A DNA stretch of 64,000 nt from Saprospiraceae bacterium (GTDB lineage: Bacteria > Bacteroidota > Bacteroidia > Chitinophagales > Saprospiraceae), in assembly GCA_016710265.1 (NCBI GenBank), contig JADJJL010000001.1:806001-870000 (forward strand), written 5' to 3'. Both the position numbers and the translations under genes were made by a program. Within the stretch, counting starts at the first letter, position 1. Each line of letters opens with the position of its first letter. This document shows, piece after piece, positions 35,175-44,033 of the stretch. Under the pieces are notes generated by a model that made no database searches, was not told where the DNA came from, and worked only from the letters and a program-made list of their open reading frames with translations.

Positions 35175-36170
35175 TCATCTTTGAAAAGCCTCAATTTGTT
35201 TTCTGGTAATGTTAACCTTATGGTGAAGATGGTTAAAAAATACACTGGTCATATGCCCACTTCCTTTTCCTAATAGAAATGAATTTTCTTCCACAGTTTG
35301 ATACCACTTATTGGAATACTCTAAAAATTCTACGTCTCTAGAAATTATAAAGTTGGGATGGTCGAAGGCAATGTAAATGGAGGAAAGATTTCTAGTTCGT
35401 ACTAAGACATGGTTAGAAGTATGTAATATTTTGTTTTCGTACAATTGAAAATTGGTACTAGCTCCCTCTAGTTTCGAATTAGTCATTGCCATATCCTTGA
35501 TTCTTTGCAAAGTCAATTCTAGATCTGAAAGTAAACCTATCGCAATTTCTTTATCAATATCTCCAGCTTCAAAATAAAATCTAATTTGTTCTAAAGTTAT
35601 ATCAATAACATTGGTATTCCAGTATTCAAATGTATTCAAATTAGCGTACTTGTCCCATATCATTTGAATTTTAGAAATCAAATCTGGAGGAAATCCATTT
35701 GGATCAAATGGGGAGCGAATGTACTTATCCACCTTCCAAACCGTTTTTGCAAAAACAAATAACATGAATAGTGCCACTTTCGGATAAAGAAAGTAATAAA
35801 ATATAGGTAATTCCCGAGTTGCATAAAACACTTTTGCGTCTTTTTCCATATCCAGACCACTCAAATTATTAGAAAGCCTAGCCAGATAATCCTCAATATT
35901 TCTAATAGGATAAACAATATTTGGTACTGAAAACAACCTTAATTTTCCAAGATTTCCAAATAAGTCATTAGTGTCAATAGAATAATGCTTAATCAGGAAT
36001 AACATTTCATCAACAGTATAAAAATGATCATCCCTGTTTTTCTTATAAATGGCAGTAACACTGCAATTTAAGATATCGGCCAATTCATTAACCCACTTTT
36101 TCTTATCCTTGATATTTTCTTTTAACAAATCGTGAAACCGAGTCTTGATTTCCATGTTAAAATTATCCAT
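35175..36170 (-). CDS. HTH regulator with an uncharacterised C-terminal domain, paralogue 2
   Basis: The 331-residue protein follows the same plan as the one at 20144-21175: an N-terminal HTH (WVNELADILNCSVTAIYKKN, then YTVDEMLFLIKHYSIDTNDLFG) and a domain with ATRELPIFYYFLYPKVALF near 115. Shared features further on include LEQIRFYFEAG, the ITLEQI/TLNQI helix, and FDHPNF against FDNPNF. The family is not one I can name. ATG 36170 is taken over one at 36221. It is divergent from a T9SS-exported protein gene at 36372. Confidence 0.65.
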   Translation of the reverse strand: MDNFNMEIKTRFHDLLKENIKDKKKWVNELADILNCSVTAIYKKNRDDHFYTVDEMLFLIKHYSIDTNDLFGNLGKLRLFSVPNIVYPIRNIEDYLARLSNNLSGLDMEKDAKVFYATRELPIFYYFLYPKVALFMLFVFAKTVWKVDKYIRSPFDPNGFPPDLISKIQMIWDKYANLNTFEYWNTNVIDITLEQIRFYFEAGDIDKEIAIGLLSDLELTLQRIKDMAMTNSKLEGASTNFQLYENKILHTSNHVLVRTRNLSSIYIAFDHPNFIISRDVEFLEYSNKWYQTVEENSFLLGKGSGHMTSVFFNHLHHKVNITRKQIEAFQR

Positions 36171-36371
36171 ATAGTTTAAAATTGTATAAGTTTTCGATCT
36201 AAAAATGTAAATTTTAGCCAAAGATATGCATTGAATTACTTTACTTATAAATTTTTGTTAAAAAAGTTAAATAGACTGGAGTATGAATATCCAACAAATC
36301 CAAAAAATGGCTTGCAGTAGGTAGTACTTTTGATTTGACAAATTTATTATCCACTTTTAACACCTAATTTT

Positions 36372-37514
36372 ATGTTACACTATTTCAATTTTTTTAAGAT
36401 TTGGCAAAATTTATTGCATTTAAGAATTTTTAAGACCAGCATTTTGATGATTGCAACATCTTATTATCAGGTCCAAGCACAAAATACGGATCCTGTTAAA
36501 AAGCTTAGTTATGATCAGGTTGAAACGGTTTCTTTTGCAATTTCTAGTGGTTTAGACTTAGAATCTCTTCATCCATCAGACATTCTAATGGCGCGAAATG
36601 AAGTTACAAAAACCAGTAAAATCATTAACGTGGAAAGATCTGGCAAATTAAGAACAGAATCAATCTCACTGTATAGCAACGGCCAAGAAAAGAGCCAGTT
36701 TACAAGACCCTACCGAACTGTACTTGATGAACAAGGGGTAAGCTTTTATACTGCAGAAAATGTCCTTTATTTTCAAGAACAACATACAGAAGATTATGAA
36801 ATTCCAACTTTTGAATTAACAGAAGATTTTATTACACATTTTGGTTACCATCCCATTTTGGAAAGGCCAAATCAAGAAGAGCTAAATTCTCTAATTAATT
36901 CCGGTATGGCCATTGATTTTGATGGGCAGAATACATTGACCTTGATTGATTCAAATGTCCGCGCCGTTTTTGACTTTATCAATCAGTATACACTAGAAGA
37001 ATTCTATAGAAACGGTGTTTTGCACCACAGCATATTTACCAAATTTTCTCCTAAATTGGAAAATGGAATGGCAGTTATTGTCTTGACTATTGAAAAGTCT
37101 TATTTAACTTTGAAAAATGGAGGATTGATGGAAAAAACAATTCAGACAGTATTCAACAATTATAAAATTGACAACCAAGCTGTCTATCAAACAGACCCAT
37201 TTAATGAAATGAATAATAGGTCCTCTGATCTTCAGTCAAGCTTAGCAATTAATCAATTTGACAGCAAGTTATTGTCAAAACAAGAATCCGTGGTTTTATG
37301 GCCCAATCCATCTACAGATATAATAAATATAGAAATTAAAGAGCCTTCTGGTGAATTGAAATATAGGGTTCTAAACTTACAGGGTCAAACTGTTGCCACT
37401 GGAAATTTTCAAAGAAAAGTACAAATAAGCCTTTCCGACATTTCGAACGGATCTTACATATTAGAAATAATAAATGGTGACATTTACCATTTCAAAAAAT
37501 TTCAAAAAATTTAA
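36372..37514 (+). CDS. Secreted protein with a T9SS type A sorting domain
   Basis: The 380-residue protein has a long N-terminal signal (ILMIATSYYQVQAQ|NT) and ends with a T9SS sorting domain: VVLWPNPSTDIINIEI, LNLQGQTVATGNF and ISNGSYILEIINGDIYHFKKFQKI. The middle 250 residues match no family I know. It should be exported to the cell surface or medium. The hydrolase-like gene follows after 31 bases on the same strand. The divergent HTH gene upstream could control it. Confidence 0.78.
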   Translation: MLHYFNFFKIWQNLLHLRIFKTSILMIATSYYQVQAQNTDPVKKLSYDQVETVSFAISSGLDLESLHPSDILMARNEVTKTSKIINVERSGKLRTESISLYSNGQEKSQFTRPYRTVLDEQGVSFYTAENVLYFQEQHTEDYEIPTFELTEDFITHFGYHPILERPNQEELNSLINSGMAIDFDGQNTLTLIDSNVRAVFDFINQYTLEEFYRNGVLHHSIFTKFSPKLENGMAVIVLTIEKSYLTLKNGGLMEKTIQTVFNNYKIDNQAVYQTDPFNEMNNRSSDLQSSLAINQFDSKLLSKQESVVLWPNPSTDIINIEIKEPSGELKYRVLNLQGQTVATGNFQRKVQISLSDISNGSYILEIINGDIYHFKKFQKI

Positions 37515-37545
37515 TATCATTTACAAACTCTAAAAAAATAACATC

Positions 37546-39114
37546 ATGAAAAAATTAAACTTCACTATATTGTACCTTGTTTTATTCAATCTAGGCAATA
37601 TGATGGCTCAGGTAATACAAGGTCAAATCAACCAACAAGGTGGTACTGCTGGATTTAATCAAGGGATCGGATTGGGTGGACCTTCAATTGAGAGCAATTA
37701 TTCTCCAGTACAGGTTAATAATCCATCCATGACTCCTGCTCCGGATGAAGGCCCGAGAAACGTCTTTTGGGTGCACGGTTTAAATGGTGACATCGGATCT
37801 TGGGCTAGAGCAGCTACCGCTTCTCAATTTAATGTAGCGCCTAGCTTTCCAGCCAGAAAAGTAATATCTAATTCAAATTTCACTTATACTCAATCTTCGA
37901 GTTTATTAGATGCATCTGCTCAGGTTGGTACTTGGATCCGGGGAACTAAAGATAATGATCCAAAAAAAGACTTTCTTATCGCTCATAGTCAAGGAGGATT
38001 GGTTAGTCGCGGTTTATTACATTTAAATCTCTGCACCACTCCTAAATCAAAACCAGATTTTGGAGGTTTGGTTACTTTCTGTAGTTCGCACCAAGGTGCT
38101 AATTTACTAAGCAAATTGACAGAGTTTAAAGACTTGGGCGTAAAAATGTGCACTGAATTAAACGACGGCCCATTTCTTGAAGGGTTTTCAGATTTCAAAA
38201 TTTTTGGCTTACCATTGCCTTGGAGATTAGGAAAGAGTTTGTTGGTAAAAGTGGATAGCCTTTGTTCAGATTTTACTGAGACTGTTTTTCCTCTATTATT
38301 AAACAAAGAAACGCCAAATATCACCAAAGACTATGTAGTTGGGGCGCCACTATTAAAAAAGATGAACGATTGTTTGGACGGAAATCGAGAACTTGAAGTT
38401 TTTCCTAAAGTTGCGTTTTATGGTGTAGAGCCTAAAGATCACCTAATGCTCAGAACCATTCTTTATTTTTCTAAATCTTCGCAAGGACCTGATTATTTTC
38501 AGGCAAACGATGACCATGAACTTATTTCAAATTTCGATACCATTTATTCAAAATACCGAAGAAAATATGAAACTTATGCAAATAATTATTATATTGCTAA
38601 TGATCAATATAATAAACTAGAGTGTTATAAGAAATGGAAAATTCTACCACCACCATGTTATCAACTTAAGAAAGATATTGAAAAGTATAAGATTCTTAAG
38701 GAAGCTTACTTAAAAGGTGTGAATTTTCTTGACCAGATGGACGATCAATACAAATTGATTATTGGTGCGCTTGAATTGAAAAAAGAAGTTAAACTTTATT
38801 GCAAGTGTACAAACCTCCAAACAGGTGAGGAATTTGAAAATGAAATAAGTAACCCTTCAGAATGTAAAATGAAGATAACAAAAAATATCTTTTGCGATAT
38901 TTTTAGTAAAGTTAACTACTACAGAATTGAAAAAGATTCCGATGGAGTGGTATTGGCGGAATCAGCATCTAATTTACCTGGAGCTACATTTGCTCCTCAA
39001 GAAATGAAGAATTCTTCCCACATGCAAGCAAGGAATGATGAAGAACTAAGAAAAGGACTTATAAAATTGTATGAAGGAGGAACTGATTTGTATTTTTACA
39101 CAAAAAGAAAATAA
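37546..39114 (+). CDS. Secreted alpha/beta-hydrolase, lipase-like
   Basis: The 522-residue protein starts with a signal peptide (YLVLFNLGNMMAQ|VI), a Gly/Gln-rich leader (QGGTAGFNQGIGLGG) and VFWVHGLNGDIGSW, the usual oxyanion-loop strand of lipases. The nucleophile motif is FLIAHSQGGLVSRG, so Ser148 is probable. The last 200 residues are helical and rich in Tyr, Lys and Cys (LECYKKWKILPPPCYQLKK) and not recognised. Substrate is unknown; PGAP1-like or triacylglycerol lipases share the motif. It follows the T9SS-domain protein at once but has no such domain itself. Confidence 0.72.
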   Translation: MKKLNFTILYLVLFNLGNMMAQVIQGQINQQGGTAGFNQGIGLGGPSIESNYSPVQVNNPSMTPAPDEGPRNVFWVHGLNGDIGSWARAATASQFNVAPSFPARKVISNSNFTYTQSSSLLDASAQVGTWIRGTKDNDPKKDFLIAHSQGGLVSRGLLHLNLCTTPKSKPDFGGLVTFCSSHQGANLLSKLTEFKDLGVKMCTELNDGPFLEGFSDFKIFGLPLPWRLGKSLLVKVDSLCSDFTETVFPLLLNKETPNITKDYVVGAPLLKKMNDCLDGNRELEVFPKVAFYGVEPKDHLMLRTILYFSKSSQGPDYFQANDDHELISNFDTIYSKYRRKYETYANNYYIANDQYNKLECYKKWKILPPPCYQLKKDIEKYKILKEAYLKGVNFLDQMDDQYKLIIGALELKKEVKLYCKCTNLQTGEEFENEISNPSECKMKITKNIFCDIFSKVNYYRIEKDSDGVVLAESASNLPGATFAPQEMKNSSHMQARNDEELRKGLIKLYEGGTDLYFYTKRK

Positions 39115-39125
39115 TAACATTTCAC

Positions 39126-39151
39126 AATGGAGGCAAGCAATTGCCTCCATT
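39126..39151 (+). terminator. Hairpin between the hydrolase gene and the next lipoprotein gene
   Basis: An 11-base perfect stem (AATGGAGGCAA with TTGCCTCCATT) around GCAA is followed only by TTTAATTAAAT. It may end or attenuate transcription; the T run is weak. Confidence 0.6.
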
Positions 39152-39166
39152 TAATTAAATAACAGC

Positions 39167-40438
39167 ATGAAAATATTTACTCTAATGTTAGCTTTGATTT
39201 TTTACGTGCTCATCAATTTTGCATGCGAGCCTCAAGATATGCCTTGTGTGAATCCACCTTGCGAACCCGTGGACACCACCACGCCAAAACCTATGATTGA
39301 TACTAATATTGTGTGGAAACACAATGCAGATACCAATCGCAATGTGTGTTCTTCCATGGTACCGGTCCTATATGGCAATACTGTTTTATTCAGCCGCAGA
39401 ACTTCCGGGATACCGGACGGATTTATGTTTTTTAATAAAGGAACCGGAGAACTCCTTCATTTGTACGAAGATCATATAAGTCCCGAATGGAAATCTGGGG
39501 CCACATACCAATATAAACAATTCTGTGTAGTAACCGATTGGTATGAAGTATTTTTATTGGACATGGAATCAAACAGAATGATTAAAAGGATTAATCTTAG
39601 AAATTTTGGCTATGATGGGCGCCCTAGAATATCGGGCTTAGCAGAATGGGTATATATTCCAGTAGAAAAATTGGGACATCCCAAACAGGAATATACCAAC
39701 ACTTGGTTACGCTGGAATATGGTGACTGACCAAATGGAAGAAGTGCTCACCATCGTCGATCAAGGGACTTTTGCTGCCGGTTTCGAATCCCTTGCATTTT
39801 GGTTTAAACCGAATGGTGATACCGTGATGATATTTCAGAACCGACAATACGATTTTATCAACAGTAAGCGACGCATCGATCTGTATGCTTACAATATGAG
39901 GACTTTGGAAATTGAATGGAAGGTAGATTCATTCACCATTACAGGAAATACCAGTGTTTTTCCAATCATAATCGAAGGAGACCATTTGTATTTTCAAGGA
40001 GGTAATGAAGCTTTTTGCTTTAGTTGTGTTGATGGAAGTCTGATTTGGAGTCAATACTTTCCTGGAGAAGGCTTTTTTGTTTCAAATGCAATTTTAGAGG
40101 AAGAATTATATTTACTCAAAGGAGAAACGAAAAAAATGTATGCATTAGATAAAAAAACTGGAAGCATAGTTTGGGTCAATAATGAGGCAGGTACTTCTTC
40201 AAGCAATTTAGTATATCACAAAGGATATATTTATTATGAGACTGGGCAAGATGGTCTAGGAGTCCTTCGAAGGATTCGAGTAAGCGATGGCAAAGTGGAC
40301 TGGACCTTGTTTCCAAGTACCTATAAACAGTTTTTACATGCCTCCTACGGCCCATCCGGTATTGTGATCGACCATGAGACAGACTTACTTTATGCCAATG
40401 ACAGAGTATATCATTTGTGCATTAAATTGCCAAAATAA
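39167..40438 (+). CDS. Lipoprotein with a PQQ-like beta-propeller
   Basis: The 423-residue protein has a lipobox in VLINFAC (Cys20) and a cysteine- and proline-rich start (CVNPPCEPVDTT). The body has repeated PQQ-like blades such as LYFQGGNEAFCFSCVDGSLIWSQYF and MYALDKKTGSIVWVNNEAG, in the style of BamB. A role in outer-membrane assembly cannot be concluded from this; many Bacteroidota lipoproteins use the fold. It would lie in the periplasm or on the cell surface. Confidence 0.75.
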   Translation: MKIFTLMLALIFYVLINFACEPQDMPCVNPPCEPVDTTTPKPMIDTNIVWKHNADTNRNVCSSMVPVLYGNTVLFSRRTSGIPDGFMFFNKGTGELLHLYEDHISPEWKSGATYQYKQFCVVTDWYEVFLLDMESNRMIKRINLRNFGYDGRPRISGLAEWVYIPVEKLGHPKQEYTNTWLRWNMVTDQMEEVLTIVDQGTFAAGFESLAFWFKPNGDTVMIFQNRQYDFINSKRRIDLYAYNMRTLEIEWKVDSFTITGNTSVFPIIIEGDHLYFQGGNEAFCFSCVDGSLIWSQYFPGEGFFVSNAILEEELYLLKGETKKMYALDKKTGSIVWVNNEAGTSSSNLVYHKGYIYYETGQDGLGVLRRIRVSDGKVDWTLFPSTYKQFLHASYGPSGIVIDHETDLLYANDRVYHLCIKLPK

Positions 40439-40686
40439 ATTAGGACAAATATCAATCGGAATATAAATACTAAGATTGATTTTATTTTCAATCAACACTA
40501 AACAAGAGATCACCAATATATAATCAGGCATAGAATTTACTGCCTTTTAAACCGCAAAAAACCTAGGCTAATTGCTATTACATAGTATGTAGTTTGGCAT
40601 TGCAATTAAAATCACTTTTTAACACGAGAGTAATTACAAAATCACCCAAGAATATAATTTATTAATACCTTTAAACACCAACAATT

Positions 40687-41397
40687 ATGAAAAACTTAAT
40701 TAAATTTTTTATCGTCATTATTTCATTAACCATCACAACTAAATTATTCTCACAAACTTTAGGAGTGAGGATAGGATTGAATTTATCAAACATGTATATA
40801 GCGGACGAAACACAAATTTATAGTAAAGATTTTAAAATAAATCCAGGAATACACTTGGGCTTAACTGGTAATTTACCACTAAACAAAATATTTTCACTTG
40901 AAACAGGTTTACTGTTTTCAAAAAAAGGTTTTATAAGTGAAGACCAAGAAGACTATTTAGGAGAATTAGCAGAGATTAAGGGCATAACAAATCTTTTTTA
41001 CTTGGATATTCCTTTGAACCTAAAAGCTTCATTTAGTATTAAAGCAAATAAAATATATTTTCTATTTGGACCATATATTGGAATCGGTCTCTTCGGCGAA
41101 TCTCGTTATGAAATAAAACAATCAGGCAAAACTAATACAAGAACTGAATTGGTATATTGGGGATCTGATCCGGAATATGACGACTTAAAGAGTTATGATT
41201 TTGGATTAATTATTGGAACTGGAATTGAACTTAATTCAATGCAATTTGGAATAAATTATGGAATTGGACTAAGCAATATCTCACCTTATACCGCAGATGG
41301 CATCACCATTCAGAACAAAGTTTTTGGAATGTCAGTTGGATACAAATTTAATTCAAAATCTATAAAGGATTTAAACCATTGGAAATCTAAGAAATAA
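40687..41397 (+). CDS. Outer-membrane beta-barrel protein, PorT/OMP_b-brl_2-like
   Basis: The 236-residue protein has a signal peptide (ISLTITTKLFSQ|TL) followed by LGVRIGLNLSN, typical of small Bacteroidota barrels, and strands such as IHLGLTGNLPL, LDIPLNLKASF and FGINYGIGLSN. The aromatic GYKF lies near the end, with a charged tail. The function is unknown. The 248 bases upstream hold no other gene that I can see; TACCTTTA at about 40667-40674 is a near match to the -7 element. Confidence 0.75.
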   Translation: MKNLIKFFIVIISLTITTKLFSQTLGVRIGLNLSNMYIADETQIYSKDFKINPGIHLGLTGNLPLNKIFSLETGLLFSKKGFISEDQEDYLGELAEIKGITNLFYLDIPLNLKASFSIKANKIYFLFGPYIGIGLFGESRYEIKQSGKTNTRTELVYWGSDPEYDDLKSYDFGLIIGTGIELNSMQFGINYGIGLSNISPYTADGITIQNKVFGMSVGYKFNSKSIKDLNHWKSKK

Positions 41398-41733
41398 TTG
41401 GATTACAAATAATTTATAATCCTTTTATTCTAATGAGAATCAATCTTTAATTTATTTTTCAAGCACATGGAGATGTTGGAAATTGAATTACTTGATAATG
41501 CAAGGTAGTTCACAGGTGCAAATAAGAAATATGGAATTTTTCAAAGTACCAATATCTGTTCATACTAATTTAGATGAACAAAAAAAAACGGTTCCTGCCA
41601 ATTATGTTTATATGCTCCTATCACTGCAAAGACTGACAAAATAACCCAATAGAAATTGTTTAAAAAGAACTAGATGCTTTGCTTATTTTATTAATGACAG
41701 GGCATGCCCTATTGCAACAACAGTTATAATAAA
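41398..41733. other. Intergenic region with a half REP palindrome before the RAYT gene
   Basis: No gene is seen. AGGGCATGCCCT at 41699-41710 is a perfect 12-base palindrome, and with flanking GAC it matches the outer arms of the palindrome inside the following gene. It is a likely REP-type element of the transposase. Confidence 0.55.
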
Positions 41734-42360
41734 ATGGAGAAATACAAAAACAAATATCGCATACCTTCTACCCGTTTACAAAATTGGGATTACCGATGGG
41801 CGGGTAGTTATTTCATTACCATTTGCACCCAAAACAGGGTGCATTATTTTGGCGAAATTGCAAATGGGCAAATGCAATTGTCGCATGTTGGTATTATTGC
41901 CAATATTTTATGGTATCAAATACCGTATCATTCCAATAACGTAGAATTAGGGGCGTTTGTAGTAATGCCAAACCATATTCACGGAATATTGATAATCAAC
42001 GATAACCTGGTTAACACCATAGAGACAGGGCATACCGTAGAGACAGAGCATGCTCTGTCTCTACGGTATGCCCTGTCTCTGCAAACGTTCAACGAAACCC
42101 TCACAGAAACCTCCGAACAAGCTATAATAATTGGTCAACCACGTTTTCAAAATATAGGAAAAAATTCAATTTCGTCTATTGTAGGTTCCTATAAATCGGC
42201 TGTTACCAAATACGCCAACCGATTGGGATTTGATTTTCATTGGCAAAATCTTTTTCACGACCACATTATTCGTGATGACATATCATTTCAAACGATATCC
42301 GATTATATTATAAATAACCCAAATAATTGGGTTGAAGACAAATTTTTCAATCAGGAGTAG
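41734..42360 (+). mobile_element. REP-associated tyrosine transposase (RAYT, Y1/IS200-like)
   Basis: The 208-residue protein is an HUH-family single-strand transposase. It has YFITICTQNR, the HUH motif VVMPNHIHGIL (His81 and His83), and SSIVGSYKSAVTKYAN. The catalytic Tyr is probably Tyr191 in SDYIINNP. RAYTs are associated with REP palindromes rather than classical IS ends. Residues 96-116 are encoded by a perfect palindrome at 42021-42080, in frame, in the variable region after the HUH motif. ATG 41734 is preferred to one at 41704 by the conserved start MEKYKNKYRIP. Confidence 0.88.
42021..42080. repeat. Perfect 60-bp palindrome inside the RAYT gene
   Basis: The left 30 bases are the exact reverse complement of the right 30, with the centre between 42050 and 42051. 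An inner palindrome with CGTAGAGACAGAGCAT lies within outer arms beginning AGAGACAGGGCAT. GTAG and CTAC sit at the inner ends, as in REP elements. It keeps the reading frame open. Confidence 0.97.
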
Positions 42361-42386
42361 AATAAAAGACAATAAAATTTTCCCCA

Positions 42387-42453
42387 AAAAAAAACGACAA
42401 GCAGATTTCACTCCGCTTGTCGTTTTTATAAGATGAAAAATTAAATTTTTGTT
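42387..42453 (-). terminator. Terminator, left copy of a 67-bp duplication
   Basis: The stem AAAAACGACAAGC/GCTTGTCGTTTTT is 13 bases and works in both directions. It lies three bases beyond the end of the toxin-like gene. The sequence of 67 bases is repeated at 44034-44100 with three mismatches. Confidence 0.9.
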
Positions 42454-42456
42454 TAG

Positions 42457-42819
42457 CTATTTAAAATTATCAGTAATTCTTTTCTTGTCTACATTTTCCT
42501 TGTCGTTCTTATGATACAATTCAATGAATGTAATTTTTTGTTCATCAGGGAAGTGAGCATAAATTAATCTCAAGCCTGAATTTACTCCTCGACCTTTTAA
42601 AGCCTTACAAGCAATTTTCTTAACTTTGATGATACAGGTTTCTAAACCCAAATTATCAACACGAAAACTAAACGGTATACTTTCGCCAGGTTCGTCATTC
42701 AAATCCAATTTTACCACTTCTAAATCTTCTTTGAGGGTGCGATATTTTTTTAATAGATTTTTCAAATCCTTTTTAAATTCGGCCAGTTCATCAAATTCAA
42801 TCTTGTTCATCATCTTCAT
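42457..42819 (-). CDS. RelE/ParE-like toxin
   Basis: The 120-residue basic protein has the layout of small mRNA interferases: helices EFDELAEFKKDLKNLLKKYRTL, then the strand CIIKVKKIACKALKGRGVNSGLRLIYAHF and a closing ITFIELYHKNDKENVDKKRI. It overlaps the end of the upstream antitoxin gene by 23 bases. The place of each catalytic residue cannot be fixed by eye. The toxin role is inferred from fold pattern and from pairing with a Panacea-domain HTH protein. Confidence 0.7.
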   Translation of the reverse strand: MKMMNKIEFDELAEFKKDLKNLLKKYRTLKEDLEVVKLDLNDEPGESIPFSFRVDNLGLETCIIKVKKIACKALKGRGVNSGLRLIYAHFPDEQKITFIELYHKNDKENVDKKRITDNFK

Positions 42820-43597
42820 AAACTCTTATTGAATAAGGAGGTCTTCTGTAAAAAACCAATTCGTAATTTATTTCCTCACCATCTTTTGATGCTTTCCAAG
42901 GTTTATCACCGTGTGAATAATTGCTTAGCATCGCTGCAGACCAATCACTCATTTGTTCTATAACCCTGTCAATGATTTCTTTTTCACTTGCACGCAACTC
43001 TGTTAAATTCGCTTTTACTAAAGGTAAATAACGAGTTTGAGGATAGCCGTGATATTCGGATTTAACTCTTTGTAACTCTCCTATTTCAATCATTTGACCA
43101 ATGATCGTATCTAATTTTTGTGGAACTGGACCATAAGGTAATTTTCGATAATTAGCACCAGTCAAATGTTCCTCATACAATTCGTAGTAATTGAAATCTA
43201 CAAAATAGAGTAACTTATAAAGTACCGTTTCGCCCACGTTGGGTTTACCTGCACAGCGTTCAAGAATATACAATAAGACATTTTTGAACTTGCTGACTTG
43301 TAGTGTTGGCACAGAAATACGTTCTTCTTCTTTCTTTGTCTTTTTTTCTTCTTTGCTTTCAATCTCTTGATTTGGTGAGAAATCCTTAGACATAAAATCG
43401 TCCAATGAAAACTCCAAAACCAATGATAATTTTTGCAATTCAAGAATATCAACACTTCTATTTCCTAACTCAATTTGAGCCAAAGACGGTCGGGAAATTT
43501 TGACTTTTTTAGCCAAATCTTCCTGAGACAAGCCCTTCATTTTACGAAGTTCAGTAATCCTCTGACCTATTTGCTTTTGTGACAATTTTATGTTCAT
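42797..43597 (-). CDS. Panacea (DUF4065)-domain antitoxin with N-terminal HTH
   Basis: From ATG 43597 the 266-residue protein has an XRE helix-turn-helix at about 8-65 (ITELRKMKGLSQEDLAKKVKISRP), a lysine-glutamate linker near 80-95, and a Panacea/SocA-like domain at about 100-260 with LYKLLYFVDFNYYELYEEHLTGANYRKLPYGPVP and LSNYSHGDKPW. Panacea proteins are known as antitoxins for many unrelated toxins. It probably represses its own promoter through the palindrome at 43652-43667. Overlap with the toxin gene supports one operon. Confidence 0.85.
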   Translation of the reverse strand: MNIKLSQKQIGQRITELRKMKGLSQEDLAKKVKISRPSLAQIELGNRSVDILELQKLSLVLEFSLDDFMSKDFSPNQEIESKEEKKTKKEEERISVPTLQVSKFKNVLLYILERCAGKPNVGETVLYKLLYFVDFNYYELYEEHLTGANYRKLPYGPVPQKLDTIIGQMIEIGELQRVKSEYHGYPQTRYLPLVKANLTELRASEKEIIDRVIEQMSDWSAAMLSNYSHGDKPWKASKDGEEINYELVFYRRPPYSIRVYEDDEQD

Positions 43598-43626
43598 ATG
43601 TATTAATATACCGCTGTTTAACGGGA

Positions 43627-43667
43627 CAAAGATAGGTATTGTTTGAATACAAAACAAATATTTGTTT
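43627..43667 (-). promoter_or_regulatory. Promoter and likely operator of the toxin-antitoxin pair
   Basis: TATCTTTG on the minus strand (43634-43627) has TTTG 20 bases upstream (43658-43655). A perfect 16-base palindrome (AAACAAAT/ATTTGTTT) at 43652-43667 overlaps the -33 element and is a good operator candidate. Confidence 0.7.
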
Positions 43668-43714
43668 CATTTTAAAACATATTTCACAATTTGCCAAATG
43701 AAAGTCAAACTACT

Positions 43715-44033
43715 AAATCAATAAAATCACAGTCCAGACAATTGCCTATGATTAAACTGATTAGTATGATTTCTTTTATAGCTGCAACTAAAAATCAAAG
43801 AAATCATCCCCAATCATAAAAATCACAGTCCAGACATTTGACTATGATTAAACTGATTATTTTGATTAGTATGATTTTTTTATGGGTGCACTTAAAAATC
43901 AAAGACATCACCCAAATCAAAAAAATCACAGTCCAGACATTTGACTATGATTAAACTGATTATTATGATTTTTTTATAGGTGCAATTAAAAATCATAGCC
44001 AATCACCCAAATCAAAAAAATCACAGTCCAGAC
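43715..44033. repeat. GATT repeat array, locus 3
   Basis: Four right ends (AGTCCAGAC) finish at 43739, 43835, 43938 and 44033, giving units of about 95-103 bases. Each full unit starts CTATGATTAAACTGATTA and ends AATCACAGTCCAGAC, with the spacer ATTTGA between. The array stops exactly where the right terminator copy starts. Confidence 0.88.

Noticed and set aside
42021..42080. Assembly artefact as the source of the palindrome
   Set aside because: The palindrome is nested, keeps the frame and matches a separate copy upstream, which an artefact would not explain; read-level checking would settle it.
29355..44033. GATT repeats as direct substrates of the RAYT transposase
   Set aside because: RAYTs act on GTAG-type palindromes, and the palindromes in and before that gene fit this better; the GATT units have different ends.
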